64,000 nucleotides of DNA. Source: Pteria penguin. Taxonomy: Eukaryota; Mollusca; Bivalvia; Pterioida; Pteriidae. The notes below the pieces were generated by a model. That model worked only from the letters and a program-made list of their open reading frames with translations. It did not search any database and was not told the origin of the DNA. A program made the translations under genes and the position numbers. Location: positions 51,248,501 through 51,312,500 of the forward strand of contig CM068587.1 of the NCBI GenBank assembly GCA_035048485.1. The letters run 5' to 3'. Shown here in pieces: positions 1-10,645 of this stretch (the stretch's first letter is position 1; every line of letters begins with the position of its first letter).

Positions 1-135
1 CATGCACACAAAACATGATAATAATAGATACACTGAAAAACGACATTACAAAAATATATTCGATTGTGCTGCGGTTACGATACCTACATAGAACGGTCAG
101 TTAAAGTAACAAACGTCATTCAATTGGTGTGGTAA
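1..135 (-). repeat. Dispersed repeat family X, partial copy
   Basis: The segment matches, in reverse orientation, the right-hand part of repeats at 12120-12690 and 44037-44580. Shared blocks include the stretch around CAATTGGTGTGG, the GACCGTCC block and the end that reads GTCCTTGGTGA on the other strand. It is cut by the window edge. The family is non-coding and its class is unknown to me. Confidence 0.7.
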
Positions 136-260
136 AGAACATTAGTAAAACTGATGGATGCCCCTTGAGCTGCATTATGTACTAAAGCAATGGATGACTT
201 AATCAGATAGTAACCTCTTAATGCTCCGAAATATATGAAGGTGAGCTAAAAAAGTCGGGA
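136..260 (+). repeat. Fragment of a rolling-circle-like repeat
   Basis: AAACTGATGGATGCCCC and the following TTAATGCTCC block resemble the starts of elements near 45610 and 50280. The segment ends in GTGAGCTAAAAAA, a terminal motif that recurs near 17105, 43015 and 47197. It is a short degraded copy. From 260 to 1930 I see only AT-rich DNA with short chance open frames. Confidence 0.45.
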
Positions 261-1936
261 TGCATAAATACGATGATGAAAATTTAAAAATATATTTTAA
301 TGATTAGGGAAATCTATGTACTGCGTTAGTAATTCTTCCGTTAAGTTTCATTATTGTTTATTTATTATGATCACTTCAAGCTATTGTCCCAGTATTAGTT
401 GCCACCCCTCCCCTCCCTTTAAAACCCAATCAATTACGTTGTAATATTATCACCATTTATCATTAAATGGCCTACTTAAAGTGACTGAATGTTCAGCTCA
501 TCTGTTAAAATTTTAGATGACTATATAGTATGTGCGTAGTCAAACTAAATTTACGTCTTGTCTGAGATTAATGCACAAGCAATAGCTTTTATCCTTTTAT
601 TTCATGTGTCTGTTGAGATAGATGTAAAATTATTGAATTGGATTTTGTTGTGAAGAATGAGTGCTATGGACACGATCCGGACAAATTCTTGTTGTACTGC
701 ACTTGAAGTGTAATGTATAAAATGTGAATATAGTTCCGTATGAGTGGTCATGTAGTACATAATGTCGGCTATATATACCAATCACAATAGCCGCTAGGCA
801 ATGTCAAAGACCGACAACTTCATTCACCGGAACTTGTGATATTTGACAAGTGAATAAAAGTCATGCAGAAGACACATTTGAACATAACAACCCTATCATG
901 TTCACGTGTGAGTATCGGCTCAAATAAAAAATACTTGGATATAATGTGGCATCTGCAAGAATCAATGATGATGATAATTGTATGTATAAATATCAATTTC
1001 ACATTACAATGGTTAAAAACAATTAAAAAGATATAATAATCGGCAGTGCTCGTTTGGGGAGGTTTGTCGAAAAATTATATATTTTCTATTTCTATGGAAA
1101 AGAAGTGTTGGAAGCTGTCGGAGATTTTGATGATAACCAACTAGAACAGCTTGTAGAAAAGCTTATATTTAGTTAATTTGAATTATGCACAGGAATGCAC
1201 ACAACGATTAGAAAGCTGAAGCGAGAAAATCGATCAGAATGCGTGCAAAATTATCGTTCTTGGTATATAGTTCGTTTCAAAAATAATTGTTTTAGTTGCT
1301 TCAAATTTTACAACAGACCTAGGTAATTTATCTCAGTAAAATACATTATATATAGCCATATATTCTAAATATTCATGCAACGATATAGTGTTTCGATACA
1401 TTACGCCTTAAAGAAGTATGCAGAGTATATATTTTTTAAGTAGAATAAAGACTATACATTCTTTGTACTGGCGGGAATCAGGTTGTTTTCAAAATGCGTT
1501 TCATAATTGATTAAGATTTAGTTAATCCCCTTTTATCACAAATTTCTAAATAGTACATGTTTTTTCCCCTTTTTTCTTATAAAAGATAATCATCGCAATC
1601 TAATGATGGCTATGTTTGAGGACGAATTTCGGATGCACATCTGAGTAGGAAAAACACATTTACAGCAAAATAATTGTTTCCAATTTTTAGTTGTGAATGC
1701 TCTTGTATAACAGTGTAGGCGATGGCGGTTCTTAGATAACTTTTGTCTCTTAACCTAACAACATCAATTTTCAGAGGAATTTCTAAGAACTTGGTGTGAC
1801 ATCACACTAGGTAAGGAAACAATTTGAACTATACAATCACAAAGAAGCATAGATATCACGAAAAGAAAAAATAATCCTTATTCAGTATATCTACAAACAT
1901 AAATATATAGCCCATACAGAATATTTCGTTAAAAGT

Positions 1937-4520
1937 TGGTACCAGAGACACATCTCCCTTCCCGCCTGACAATGTAAAGTTTTATATTTGGTACCACAGT
2001 CACATTTCCCTTCCCGCCTGACAAAGTAAAGGTTTATATTTGGTACCACAGACACGTCTCCTTTCCCGCCTGACAAAGTAAAGGTTTATATTTGGTACCA
2101 CAGACACATTTCCCTTCCCGCCTGACAAAGTAAAGGTTTATATTTGGTACCACAGACACATCTCCCTTCCCGCCTGACAAAGTAAAGGTTTATATTTGGT
2201 ACTACAGACACATTTCCCTTCCCGCCTGACAAAGTAAAGGTTTATATTTGGTACCACAGACACGTCTCCCTTCCCGCCTGACAAAGTAAAAGTTTATATT
2301 TGGTACCCCAGACACATCTCCCTTCCCGCCTGACAAAGTAAAGGTTTATATTTGGTACTACAGACACATCTACCTTCCCGCCTGACAAAGTAAAGGTTTA
2401 TATTTGGTACCAGAGACACGTCTCCCTTCCCGCCTGACAAAGTAAAGGTTTATATCTGGTACCACAGACACGTCTCCCTTCCCGCCTGACAAAGTAAAGG
2501 TTTATATTTGGTACCACAGACACATTTCCCTTCCCGCCTGACAAAGTAAAGGTTTATATTTGGTACCACAGACACGTCTCCCTTCCCGCCTGACAATGTA
2601 AAGGTTTATATTTGGTACCACAGACACATCTCCCTTCCCTCCTGACAAAGTAAAGGTTTATATTTGGTACCCCAGACACATTTCCCTTCCCTGCTGACAA
2701 AGTAAAGGTTTATATTTGGTACCCCAGACACATTTCCCTTCCCGCCTGACAAAGTAAAGGTTTATATTTGGTACCACAGACACGTCTCCCTTCCCGCCTG
2801 ACAAAGTAAAGGTTTATACTTGGTACCACAGATACATTTCCCTTCCCGCCTGTCAAAGTAAAGGTTTATATTTGGTACCACAGACACATTTCCCTTCCCG
2901 CCTGATAAAGTAAAGGTTTATATTTGGTACCCCAGACACATTTCCCTTCCCGCCTGACAAAGTAAAGGTTTATATTTGGTACCACAGATACATTTCCCTT
3001 CCCGCCTGACAAAGTAAAGGTTTATATTTGGTACTACAGACACATTTCCCTTCCCGCCTGATAAAGTAAAGGTTTATATTTGGTACCCCAGACACATTTC
3101 CCTTCCCGCCTGATAAAGTAAAGGTTTATATTTGGTACCCCAGACACATTTCCCTTCCCGCCTGACAAAGTAAAGGTTTATATTTGGTACCCCAGACACA
3201 TTTCCCTTCCCGCCTGACAAAGTAAAGGTTTATATTTGGTACCACAGATACATTTCCCTTCCCGCCTGACAAAGTAAAGGTTTATATTTGGTACCACAGA
3301 CACGTCTCCCTTCCCGCCTGACAATGTAAAGGTTTATATTTGGTACCACAGACACATCTCCCTTCCCTCCTGACAAAGTAAAGGTTTATATTTGGTACCC
3401 CAGACACATTTCCCTTCCCTGCTGACAAAGTAAAGGTTTATATTTGGTACCCCAGACACATTTCCCTTCCCGCCTGACAAAGTAAAGGTTTATATTTGGT
3501 ACCACAGACACGTCTCCCTTCCCGCCTGACAAAGTAAAGGTTTATACTTGGTACCACAGATACATTTCCCTTCCCGCCTGTCAAAGTAAAGGTTTATATT
3601 TGGTACCACAGACACATTTCCCTTCCCGCCTGATAAAGTAAAGGTTTATATTTGGTACCCCAGACACATTTCCCTTCCCGCCTGACAAAGTAAAGGTTTA
3701 TATTTGGTACCACAGATACATTTCCCTTCCCGCCTGACAAAGTAAAGGTTTATATTTGGTACTACAGACACATTTCCCTTCCCGCCTGATAAAGTAAAGG
3801 TTTATATTTGGTACTTCCCGGCTGACAAAGTAAAGGTTTATATTTGGTACCCCAGACACATTTCCCTTCCCGCCTGACAAAGTAAAGGTTTATATTTGGT
3901 ACCACAGACACGTCTCCCTTCCCGCCTGACAAAGTAAAGGTTTATACTTGGTACCACAGATACATTTCCCTTCCCGCCTGTCAAAGTAAAGGTTTATATT
4001 TGGTACCACAGACACATTTCCCTTCCCGCCTGATAAAGTAAAGGTTTATATTTGGTACCCCAGACACATTTCCCTTCCCGCCTGACAAAGTAAAGGTTTA
4101 TATTTGGTACCACAGATACATTTCCCTTCCCGCCTGACAAAGTAAAGGTTTATATTTGGTACTACAGACACATTTCCCTTCCCGCCTGATAAAGTAAAGG
4201 TTTATATTTGGTACCCCAGACACATTTCCCTTCCCGCCTGATAAAGTAAAGGTTTATATTTGGTACCCCAGACACATTTCCCTTCCCGCCTGACAAAGTA
4301 AAGGTTTATATTTGGTACCACAGATACATTTCCCTTCCCGCCTGACAAAGTAAAGGTTTATATTTGGTACCACAGACACGTCTCCCTTCCCGCCTGACAA
4401 AGTAAAGTTTTATATCTGGTACCACAGACACGTCTCCCTTCCCGCCTGACAAAGTAAAGGTTTATATTTGGTAGCACAGATACATCTCCCTTCCCGCCTG
4501 ACAAAGTAAATGTTTATATT
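1937..4520. repeat. 52-bp satellite array, about 50 units, with higher-order repeats
   Basis: Direct counting gives a 52-bp period. Each unit carries a GGTAC(C/T) site, CCTTCCCGCCTGACAAAG and GTAAAGGTTTATATTTGG. The array length plus one 16-bp internal deletion equals 50 units. Most units hold a KpnI site (GGTACC). Diagnostic variants such as TGACAATG (2591 and 3319), TGTCAAAG (2851 and 3579) and TATACTTGG recur 728 bp apart, which is 14 units. This shows segmental amplification on top of single-unit amplification. Because 52 is not a multiple of 3, the open frames across the array are fortuitous. Confidence 0.97.
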
Positions 4521-4822
4521 GCTATAAGAAATAAATCGTTAGTATCAGGTCGTGTTAATACAATGTTAAACCACTGAAGAGCTTCTCACTATTACAACTA
4601 GCGCCCGCTAGTGACAGGCTAGTGTGAGAGGTCAAAACTCTCGTATAAACAAGGAAGGTATCCCGACAAGAGCCCCATTTGGATTATTGAAAACCTATAG
4701 ATAAAGTAGGTGTGGTTGGTGCTTCACAACACAAACTTGTTTTGGTATTCTAATTCTTGTAGATGAGTGACCTTGACCTTTCACAAATCACCTGAATGAT
4801 CTTTAAAAGCTCAAATTGTAAG

Positions 4823-5092
4823 CGATTGATTGATTGACTGAATATTGTTTTAAGTCACTCCGCGATTATTTCACGTACTTGGTGACGGCATCTGCCTGAT
4901 GCATTGCTTACAAATTTAAACCTTTGCAACGAACCCATCCGAAGCAGTGAGGGATCTTTTACGTGCCATGCCTACCGTGACACGGGACCTCGGTTTTTAC
5001 TGTCTCATTCGAAAGACAGAACAGCGGTGCGCCAAAGACGAAATCTGAACCCGTGATCAGCCGAGCACGTTATCCACTAGACCACACCGGCT
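4823..5092 (-). mobile_element. tRNA-derived SINE (family 1), with target-site duplication
   Basis: Read on the minus strand, it starts with a tRNA-like head (GCCGGTGTGGTCTAGTGGAT, then a B-box-like GGTTC segment). A central domain follows (GAGACAG, TCCCGTGTCACGG, CACGTAAAAGATCCCTCACTG), then the tail GTGACTTAAAACAATA ending in a CAAT run. A perfect 12-bp target-site duplication, TCAAATTGTAAG, lies at 4811-4822 and 5093-5104. The design resembles molluscan tRNA SINEs such as RUDI, but I have not verified the family. Confidence 0.9.
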
Positions 5093-5415
5093 TCAAATTG
5101 TAAGTGACAATTAACATATATATCGAGTATGAGCATTGCTTGTTGAAAATTCACTAAAATATAAACTTTATGCTGATTTTTTAAAGTTCTATTTTCTTAA
5201 CCTTGACCGTTCAAAAATGATTATGAGTGACGTCGACCATTATAATTCAAATAAAAGTCATCAAACAATCTGAAGACAGACTTATGCACTTTATAGATAA
5301 ACGAGTGAATAATGTTGATGCAAGATAAAAGATGTCCTAGTAATAATAGTATATGCCATCAAGGGAGCAAGACCGTCGATTACATTACAAATATTTAAAA
5401 TGTACCTCGCTGCTC

Positions 5416-5514
5416 CTGTCAGTCATCGACACAGTCAACTCAACGCCATCTTTCTTAAACGAAGGAAGTAGCTCTTTCAGTACACCAAGTCTGTGGACGA
5501 CGACAGGATGCATC
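5416..5514 (-). other. Open segment with a donor-like end; possible exon or gene relic
   Basis: On the minus strand an open frame ends at a GAG|GTACAT donor-like site at 5415/5416. The encoded stretch includes LGVLKELLPSF and ELTVSMTDRSS, a composition more protein-like than the surrounding AT-rich frames. The presumed acceptor (TATATTAAG) has no pyrimidine tract, and the phase does not join to the exons at 8334-8747. It could be a decayed transposon or gene fragment. I do not recognise the protein. Confidence 0.25.
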
Positions 5515-5682
5515 ACCTTAATATATACAGTAATAACTTGCACAATATGCAGTTACTATACATATGTATACAACAAGGCATGATGGAATTACCTCATGTA
5601 ACATCCTCTGTGAAAATTTCAATAATGTCATTACCTGATTTTAGGGGTAACCAAAATGCTTTGATATCAAAGTGTCAACGAA

Positions 5683-6890
5683 TTGTGAAACAAGAGACCC
5701 ACGTGGGCCTATATCGCTCACCTGAATACCTAGATGATTAGTCATGCAAGAAGGAAGAATTTATTTTTGCATTACTGTGACTAAGTCAACACAAATGTTG
5801 AAAATGTCAATTTTATTTCAGACCAAAATTAAAAACAACACCTTTTGCATATCCATTCAGGTGATTTTGATACTAAGCATTTGCTTTGTCTCTGCAAGAT
5901 GTGATTCAGGGCAACAAGTTAGTCATTTTCTTTAGATGGGGCCTTTTGTTGACTGATTTCAAGTCTGGGTCATGAACAACGATTGTTTTAAATATTGTCC
6001 AGATCCAACTTAAAATGGCCTAATTTCATATGTTGAGTTTTGAGAAACATCTGTAAAGTTATTTAGATGTGTCAAGAAATGAAAAAAACCCATTTTGACC
6101 ACAGCTAGATTTGAACTGCTACTCTCCATATTTTAATTATCAAATGGTATATGTACCATTGTAAGACCTAGGTTTTAGACATGGTGGCATTATCTGTTGA
6201 CCAATTTGCATGAAATGTACAAAATTGATAGAGGACCTATCGTACTTCATGTATACCATGTTTCATTAAAATCTTTCATGTGGTATAACAGCAGAGGTTA
6301 AATATGTGAAGAATTGTCCCTATACACCCTCATTTGGAAGTCTAAAAAGTTCATAGAAAATCCAAAAATTGAGATATTGTCAAAATTCTTTCAAAGTAAC
6401 ACTCCTTTCCATAATTATGATCACAACAGTCCACAAGAAATCATCATTATCAATTAACTAGAAAATATGACACTTTTCTGCATCGAAATTACCAAGTCCA
6501 AACAAATGTCGAAAATAAATTCTAAAATTTGATTATGGAAGGGAACCAAAATGACAATGCGTCTTCACTCATCCCTCTAGATCATTTCTATGCATTCTGT
6601 TTGTCTCTGTATACAGCTAGTATGAAGAAGAATATTGTCAAAGGAGGGTACTCTTTTGTGACCTACTTTTGACTATGGTGGCGCGACCTGTTAAGAGGTC
6701 TGGACGAAAACAACAAAATTTGAAGGGATCATAAGTGATTTATTTCTACCAAGATTTATTAAAATCCTTCCAACAGTTTTGCAGAAAAAGTTGAAAATGT
6801 GAAACATGGCCAACACCAATGCAATGCGGTTCCAGAGAAGAAGTCGAAAATGACGGACGGACGGACGATGGACACCGCACTGTGACTATA
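5683..6890 (+). mobile_element. Rolling-circle-like non-autonomous element (HINE/pearl type)
   Basis: The left end reads AAGAGACCCACGTGGGCC and then TATATCGCTCACCTGA, closely matching the element start at 41976. The right end holds the GACGGACGGACGATGGACAC stretch and GCACTGTGACTATAAAAAAA. Internally there are degraded repeats of a module containing GAAAAAGTTGAAAATG and TTTCATTAAAATC (for example 6240-6300 and 6760-6800). It has no coding capacity. I infer a helitron or helentron-derived element from the layout, not from a transposase. Confidence 0.6.
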
Positions 6891-6901
6891 AAAAAAGTAC
6901 A

Positions 6902-7171
6902 AATTGATTGATTGATTATTGTTTTACGTCACACCACGATTGTTTCACGTATACGGTGACGGCATCTGTCTAATGCATTGCATACAAATTTAAACTTTTG
7001 CAACGGACCCAACCGAAGCAGTGAGAGATCTTTTACGTGCCACGCCTTCCGTGACAAGGAACCTTGGTTTTTACTGTCTCATCCGAAAGACAGAACACCG
7101 GTGTGCCCAGGGCGGGAGTCGAACCCGGGACCACGATGCGAGCACCTTATCCATTAGGCTACACCGGCTTG
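6902..7171 (-). mobile_element. tRNA-derived SINE (family 1)
   Basis: It has the same three-part structure as the copy at 4823, with a well preserved tRNA-like head on the minus strand (GCCGGTGTAGCCTAATGGAT, then GGTTCGACTCCC). AAAAAAGTA flanks both sides as a probable target-site duplication. It inserted immediately after the right end of the rolling-circle-like element. Confidence 0.88.
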
Positions 7172-7370
7172 AAAAAAGTATCAACATTCCACCAAAACCT
7201 AAAAACCAAACAGAATAATGGGCAAATGTGGAGCTCTGGAGAAAAATAGGATAAGATGATAAGGTCTTACTGGATCAGTAAGCATCCCCTGTTGACCTGT
7301 CACACTCGTTATATTTTAAATATGGATTTTGATATTATGTAAATTGCTCTTGTAAACGTCACACTAATTT

Positions 7371-7680
7371 TCTTTGTGGAGCTCGTAAAAAAGTTCCCCG
7401 CGGAGGGTTTGACTTAAGTGTTATTATACGCTTTTTCCTAATGTTGTGTGGCAGTGGCACTTTCTACACAGTATTTGTTCACATTCAGGTATATATACAG
7501 TGCTGAATTATATTTGCTTTGCCTGTCTGTAAAGGCATTCACGGCGGGTGTGATTAGCCAATCAGGGAACGCTCACTCGTGGTGTCGTTTTTAAATTTCA
7601 GGGTCCGTCAATGTCCACTATGGTACACTGTTGTTCGTGGCATAGTAATATGATACCAGTTACTTCCGTATTTTACATTC
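7371..7680 (+). repeat. Family Y repeat carrying the Penelope-like 3' tail motif
   Basis: This segment is collinear with 25945-26255: GGAGCTCGTAAAAAAGTTCC, TTGACTTAAGTGTTATTATA, TATACAGTGCTGAATTATAT, CACGGCGGGTGTG and the closing CCAGTTACTT. The GGCGGGTGTG plus CACCTGGTCTCACC-type module is also found downstream of the reverse transcriptase frames at 14940 and 23130. This is probably a solo 3' tail of a related retroelement. Confidence 0.6.
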
Positions 7681-7966
7681 ATCTGAAATTCAAAGATAAA
7701 TCGGACCTAGGTCTAGATTCAAAGGTTATTGTTACAGGAAATAGATTCTTCTTCTGAAACAGAATCACCACTCCAATTAGAAAATAGTATCAGGTTGCTT
7801 CGGCCTATGGCAAATAAAAACAAAACTGTTCGTTTTAGCGAATTGGATTATGATATATCAGGTTGACAATTTAATGAGTATATTCGTTGTAAAATACAAT
7901 TCAAACAGTTTTTATTTTGCGTAAGATAATGATTTAAAGAAATCGAATCATTTCTTATAAGGCCAG

Positions 7967-8125
7967 GGTACGGCGGCATAAACTGAGAAAATCATTTAAA
8001 TTTTATCTATTCCATTATCAAACGTTCAAATAAACTGTCATACAGAATATATTTATAAATTCCTTGTTGAATATAAGAATTTGTAATTATGACTTAAGTA
8101 TTTTCTCAGTTAATGGCGCCGGACC
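7967..8125. mobile_element. MITE with 22-bp terminal inverted repeats and 3-bp target duplication
   Basis: The ends GGTACGGCGGCATAAACTGAG and, on the opposite strand, GGTCCGGCGCCATTAACTGAG form inverted termini. CAG lies on both sides (7964-7966 and 8126-8128). A second copy in opposite orientation is at 48436-48650, sharing the internal block TTATCAAACGTTCAAATAAA. The 3-bp duplication and GG...CC ends are compatible with a PIF/Harbinger-type origin, but the class is not proven. Confidence 0.75.
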
Positions 8126-8333
8126 CAGAACTGCATTTGTTTCAATAATATAGCGAACATTCACAAGCAAATACGCTTCCAATCACTCTCTTAAGAGCAG
8201 TAAACTAAAACAATGCGAAATATTGAAGCAGAACTTTTTTGGCGTTCGATGAGATTTTCAAAAAATTAGTAGTTTTAATTATGACTATACAAATACATCG
8301 CATAAAATAGCATTTCCGTCGGCAATTGCTTAC

Positions 8334-8747
8334 CAACGAACGGGAAAATCTGTTTTACACTACCTCTAAGCCCAGCGTCATCAATCAAATACTTCACGGG
8401 CTTCAGATCAGGCTGTACAGTAATATCTGTAGGCTTGCCAATCATTCAAGCGTTAAACTTGTAGTCATCAAATTTCCCAACTAAATGAACATAAAATTTT
8501 ACACGTATCGTTTGCTACGGTCCTGATATGTTTCAGCCGTGCTTCTACGTCTGAGGACAAAACATTGTAATGGGCAATTATCACTCAAATCCGGGCAAAT
8601 TCCCGTCTGTATCTCATCAGACATCGAGCTTTCTTACCTTAAAGTAGATTTTGGAGACCCATTGCCGGTGTAATGGGACATCTAGGAATCCTATATCACG
8701 ATCTTTCACGACGTGTTCAGCATGGATCAGGTCCCAAATGCCCATGT
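8334..8747 (-). CDS. Two exons of an unidentified gene (partial)
   Basis: On the minus strand, exon A (8747-8638, 110 bp) follows a strong pyrimidine tract ending TTTTAG and stops at a consensus AAG|GTAAGA donor. After two phase-2 bases it is open for 36 codons and contains DLIHAEHVVKDRD, GFLDVPLHRQW and SKIYFK. A 225-bp intron follows. Exon B (8412-8334, 79 bp) starts after TGTACAG, continues in exact phase with DLKPVKYLIDDAGLRG and VKQIFPFVG, and ends GTTG|GTAAGC. The join therefore reads through with no stop. The mixed, charged composition is unlike the nearby transposon debris. I do not recognise the family. Further exons must lie elsewhere: none could be joined in phase, although a 60-bp segment at 10893-10952 and one at 5416-5514 were considered. 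It may be a live gene or a relic of one. Confidence 0.6.
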
Positions 8748-9509
8748 CTAAAAGAAAAACAAATCGATATAAAAATATATAGCATATTATACAGATAAGA
8801 CAAGTATAATCCTAATTCTAAAGGAAAGGATAACTATCTATTTGGGTTACGATTGCAACACATTTATATAAAGAGTATCAATATTCCATTACTATATTTT
8901 CGATTGAATGTTTTCCCTCCATTTACATTTTAACTATGTCCGCATCTATTGCAAAAACCTGTACAGTTTCATCAATGCTCGTCCAATATTTTCATAATGA
9001 TATATTGTAAAACGTAAGTAATTTTACTGGATAACGATATATAATGGTAATAATTTGCTGATTATATTCTTTGTGAAATATGATAATTCCATCAGTTACA
9101 AAGGCTAGAATGAATATCATTTTTAATATTTCCCTATGGATTTCAAAAATTTCAGGAAGCATATTGATATTTCACCTACTTAATGAAAGGGAAGGTACTA
9201 ATACTTCCCTTAGAATTCAAAGATATTTCAGGTCTAGAACACTTTGAAGAAGAATTCCATTAGTACCTCATGTACTACAAAAACTGACATTATTTAACTC
9301 AATAGAAATGTTTAACATTCCATATCCGTCATATAGTGTGACCATATCAGAAAATCCAATATAATATGTCCGTCCTACTAGGCCGGTGTCACTGCTGGTG
9401 GACTGATAGTCCCCGAGGGCATCATAAGTCTAGTTTTCAGTGCTTTTGTACAGACAAGAAATATATATTTTTCAGTCATCAAATTAAGTAAATCAGTCTA
9501 AAACTAAGG

Positions 9510-9695
9510 AGTACCTCCCTCATGCATAGCTCTGTCCTTCGATAGATTCTTTGGTTCACTTTTCAGTCATTTTGGTTTCAACACCGCTCTTCAAATATTT
9601 ATATATTTTGACAATTCCAATCATTTGGCCACGAGCATCACTGAAGAGACATAAGTTGTCGAAATGCTTATATGTTACACTAAATTAATAGGTAT
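9510..9695 (+). repeat. Dispersed repeat (GTCGAAATG family)
   Basis: Shares CAAATATTTATATATT, CATTTGGCCACGAGCATCAC and ACATAAGTTGTCGAAATG with segments at 11945-12115, 31740-31880 and 32950-33105. It has no coding content. The gaps 8750-9500 and 9700-10100 hold only a further degraded repeat module around 9780-9900 (GGTGGCTCTACCTGTCGACGA). Confidence 0.6.
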
Positions 9696-10194
9696 ATATG
9701 TTCTATATTTATTATATACTTATAAAACTAAATCTGACGCTGTTGATCAGGATACAGGAAATACTAATCAACCTAGTTTCGGCCATGGTGGCTCTACCTG
9801 TCGACGAATTTGGACCAAAAAAAAAACTTGATACATGACCTACCATACTTTAAGTATAGCATGTTTCATCGAAATCCTTCAAGCGTTTCTATGGAAGTAA
9901 AACATTAAAGACTGGAATCATCTTCCCCTCCGCACTGTAATGAGCGACTCTGTTGAGTCGTTCAAAGAAACATTTTCATCCTCCACATATAACTAATCAT
10001 ATATTTTTACCATTTTAAAGTCTGACTTTGTTTTCGAAACTAGCATGTGCAGTCCGAAGTGACATAATCTTCAACAAGTTGAAGGCGGTTGATGAAGCAG
10101 TAAAACATGTTAAACGTTAACAGACAGGCGGATGACCGATTGACACCAGCTAATCAGAAAAGCTTACTTGAACTTTCAGCACAGGTGAGTCAAA

Positions 10195-10272
10195 AAAAAC
10201 AAAAAAACAAAAAACAAAACAAAATAAAACAAAACAAACAAACAAACAAAAAGAAAAACGAAAGCAAAACCA
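10195..10272. repeat. A-rich simple repeat (CAAAA/CAAAC)
   Basis: Low-complexity A-rich tract with AAAACAAAAC and AAACAAAC motifs. The open frames on both strands across it are artefacts of composition. Confidence 0.9.
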
Positions 10273-10319
10273 AACAAGAAAGAACATCCCCCCGAAACCA
10301 TGTGTCCAAAAAAGGTTTA

Positions 10320-10645
10320 ATATTTGTGAACAATGACGGTATACAACGCAAGATTCTCGGTCGAAGGTCCATGCTCTATTTTCAACATATTTTATGTCAA
10401 GGAAAAAAGGTCCATTTACAATACATTGTATGTCCAAAAAAAAAAAAAAAAAGAGATTCTACATCGAAGGTCCATTTACAATACATAGTATGTCAAGAAA
10501 AAGATTCTAAGTCAAAGGTCCTTTTACAATACGTAGTATGTCAAGATAAAGTTTCTAAGTTGAGGTCCATTTACAATACATTATATGTCAAGAAAAAGTT
10601 TCTAAGTTGAAGGTCCATTTACAAGGCATTGTATGTCAAGAAAAA
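10320..10645. repeat. 48-bp minisatellite, about six units
   Basis: GGTCCATTTACAATACAT is repeated at 10367, 10409, 10469, 10517, 10564 and 10612. Each copy is followed by GTATGTCAAGAAAAAG and TTCTAAGT. Spacing is 47-48 bp except where a poly-A run (10436-10452) lengthens one unit to 60 and the first spacing is 42. Confidence 0.88.

Noticed and set aside
1891..3880. Open frames across the 52-bp satellite
   Set aside because: The unit length is not a multiple of 3 and the frames only survive two or three units; no coding signal.
1937..4520. CRISPR-like array
   Set aside because: Units are contiguous with no unique spacers and the surroundings are eukaryotic; it is a satellite.
4823..5092. 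Functional tRNA genes at SINE heads
   Set aside because: The tRNA-like segments keep box-like sequences but lack a credible full cloverleaf and are fused to SINE bodies.
10107..10610. 167-codon plus-strand frame
   Set aside because: It consists of an A-rich simple tract and the 48-bp minisatellite, which explain the lysine-rich translation.
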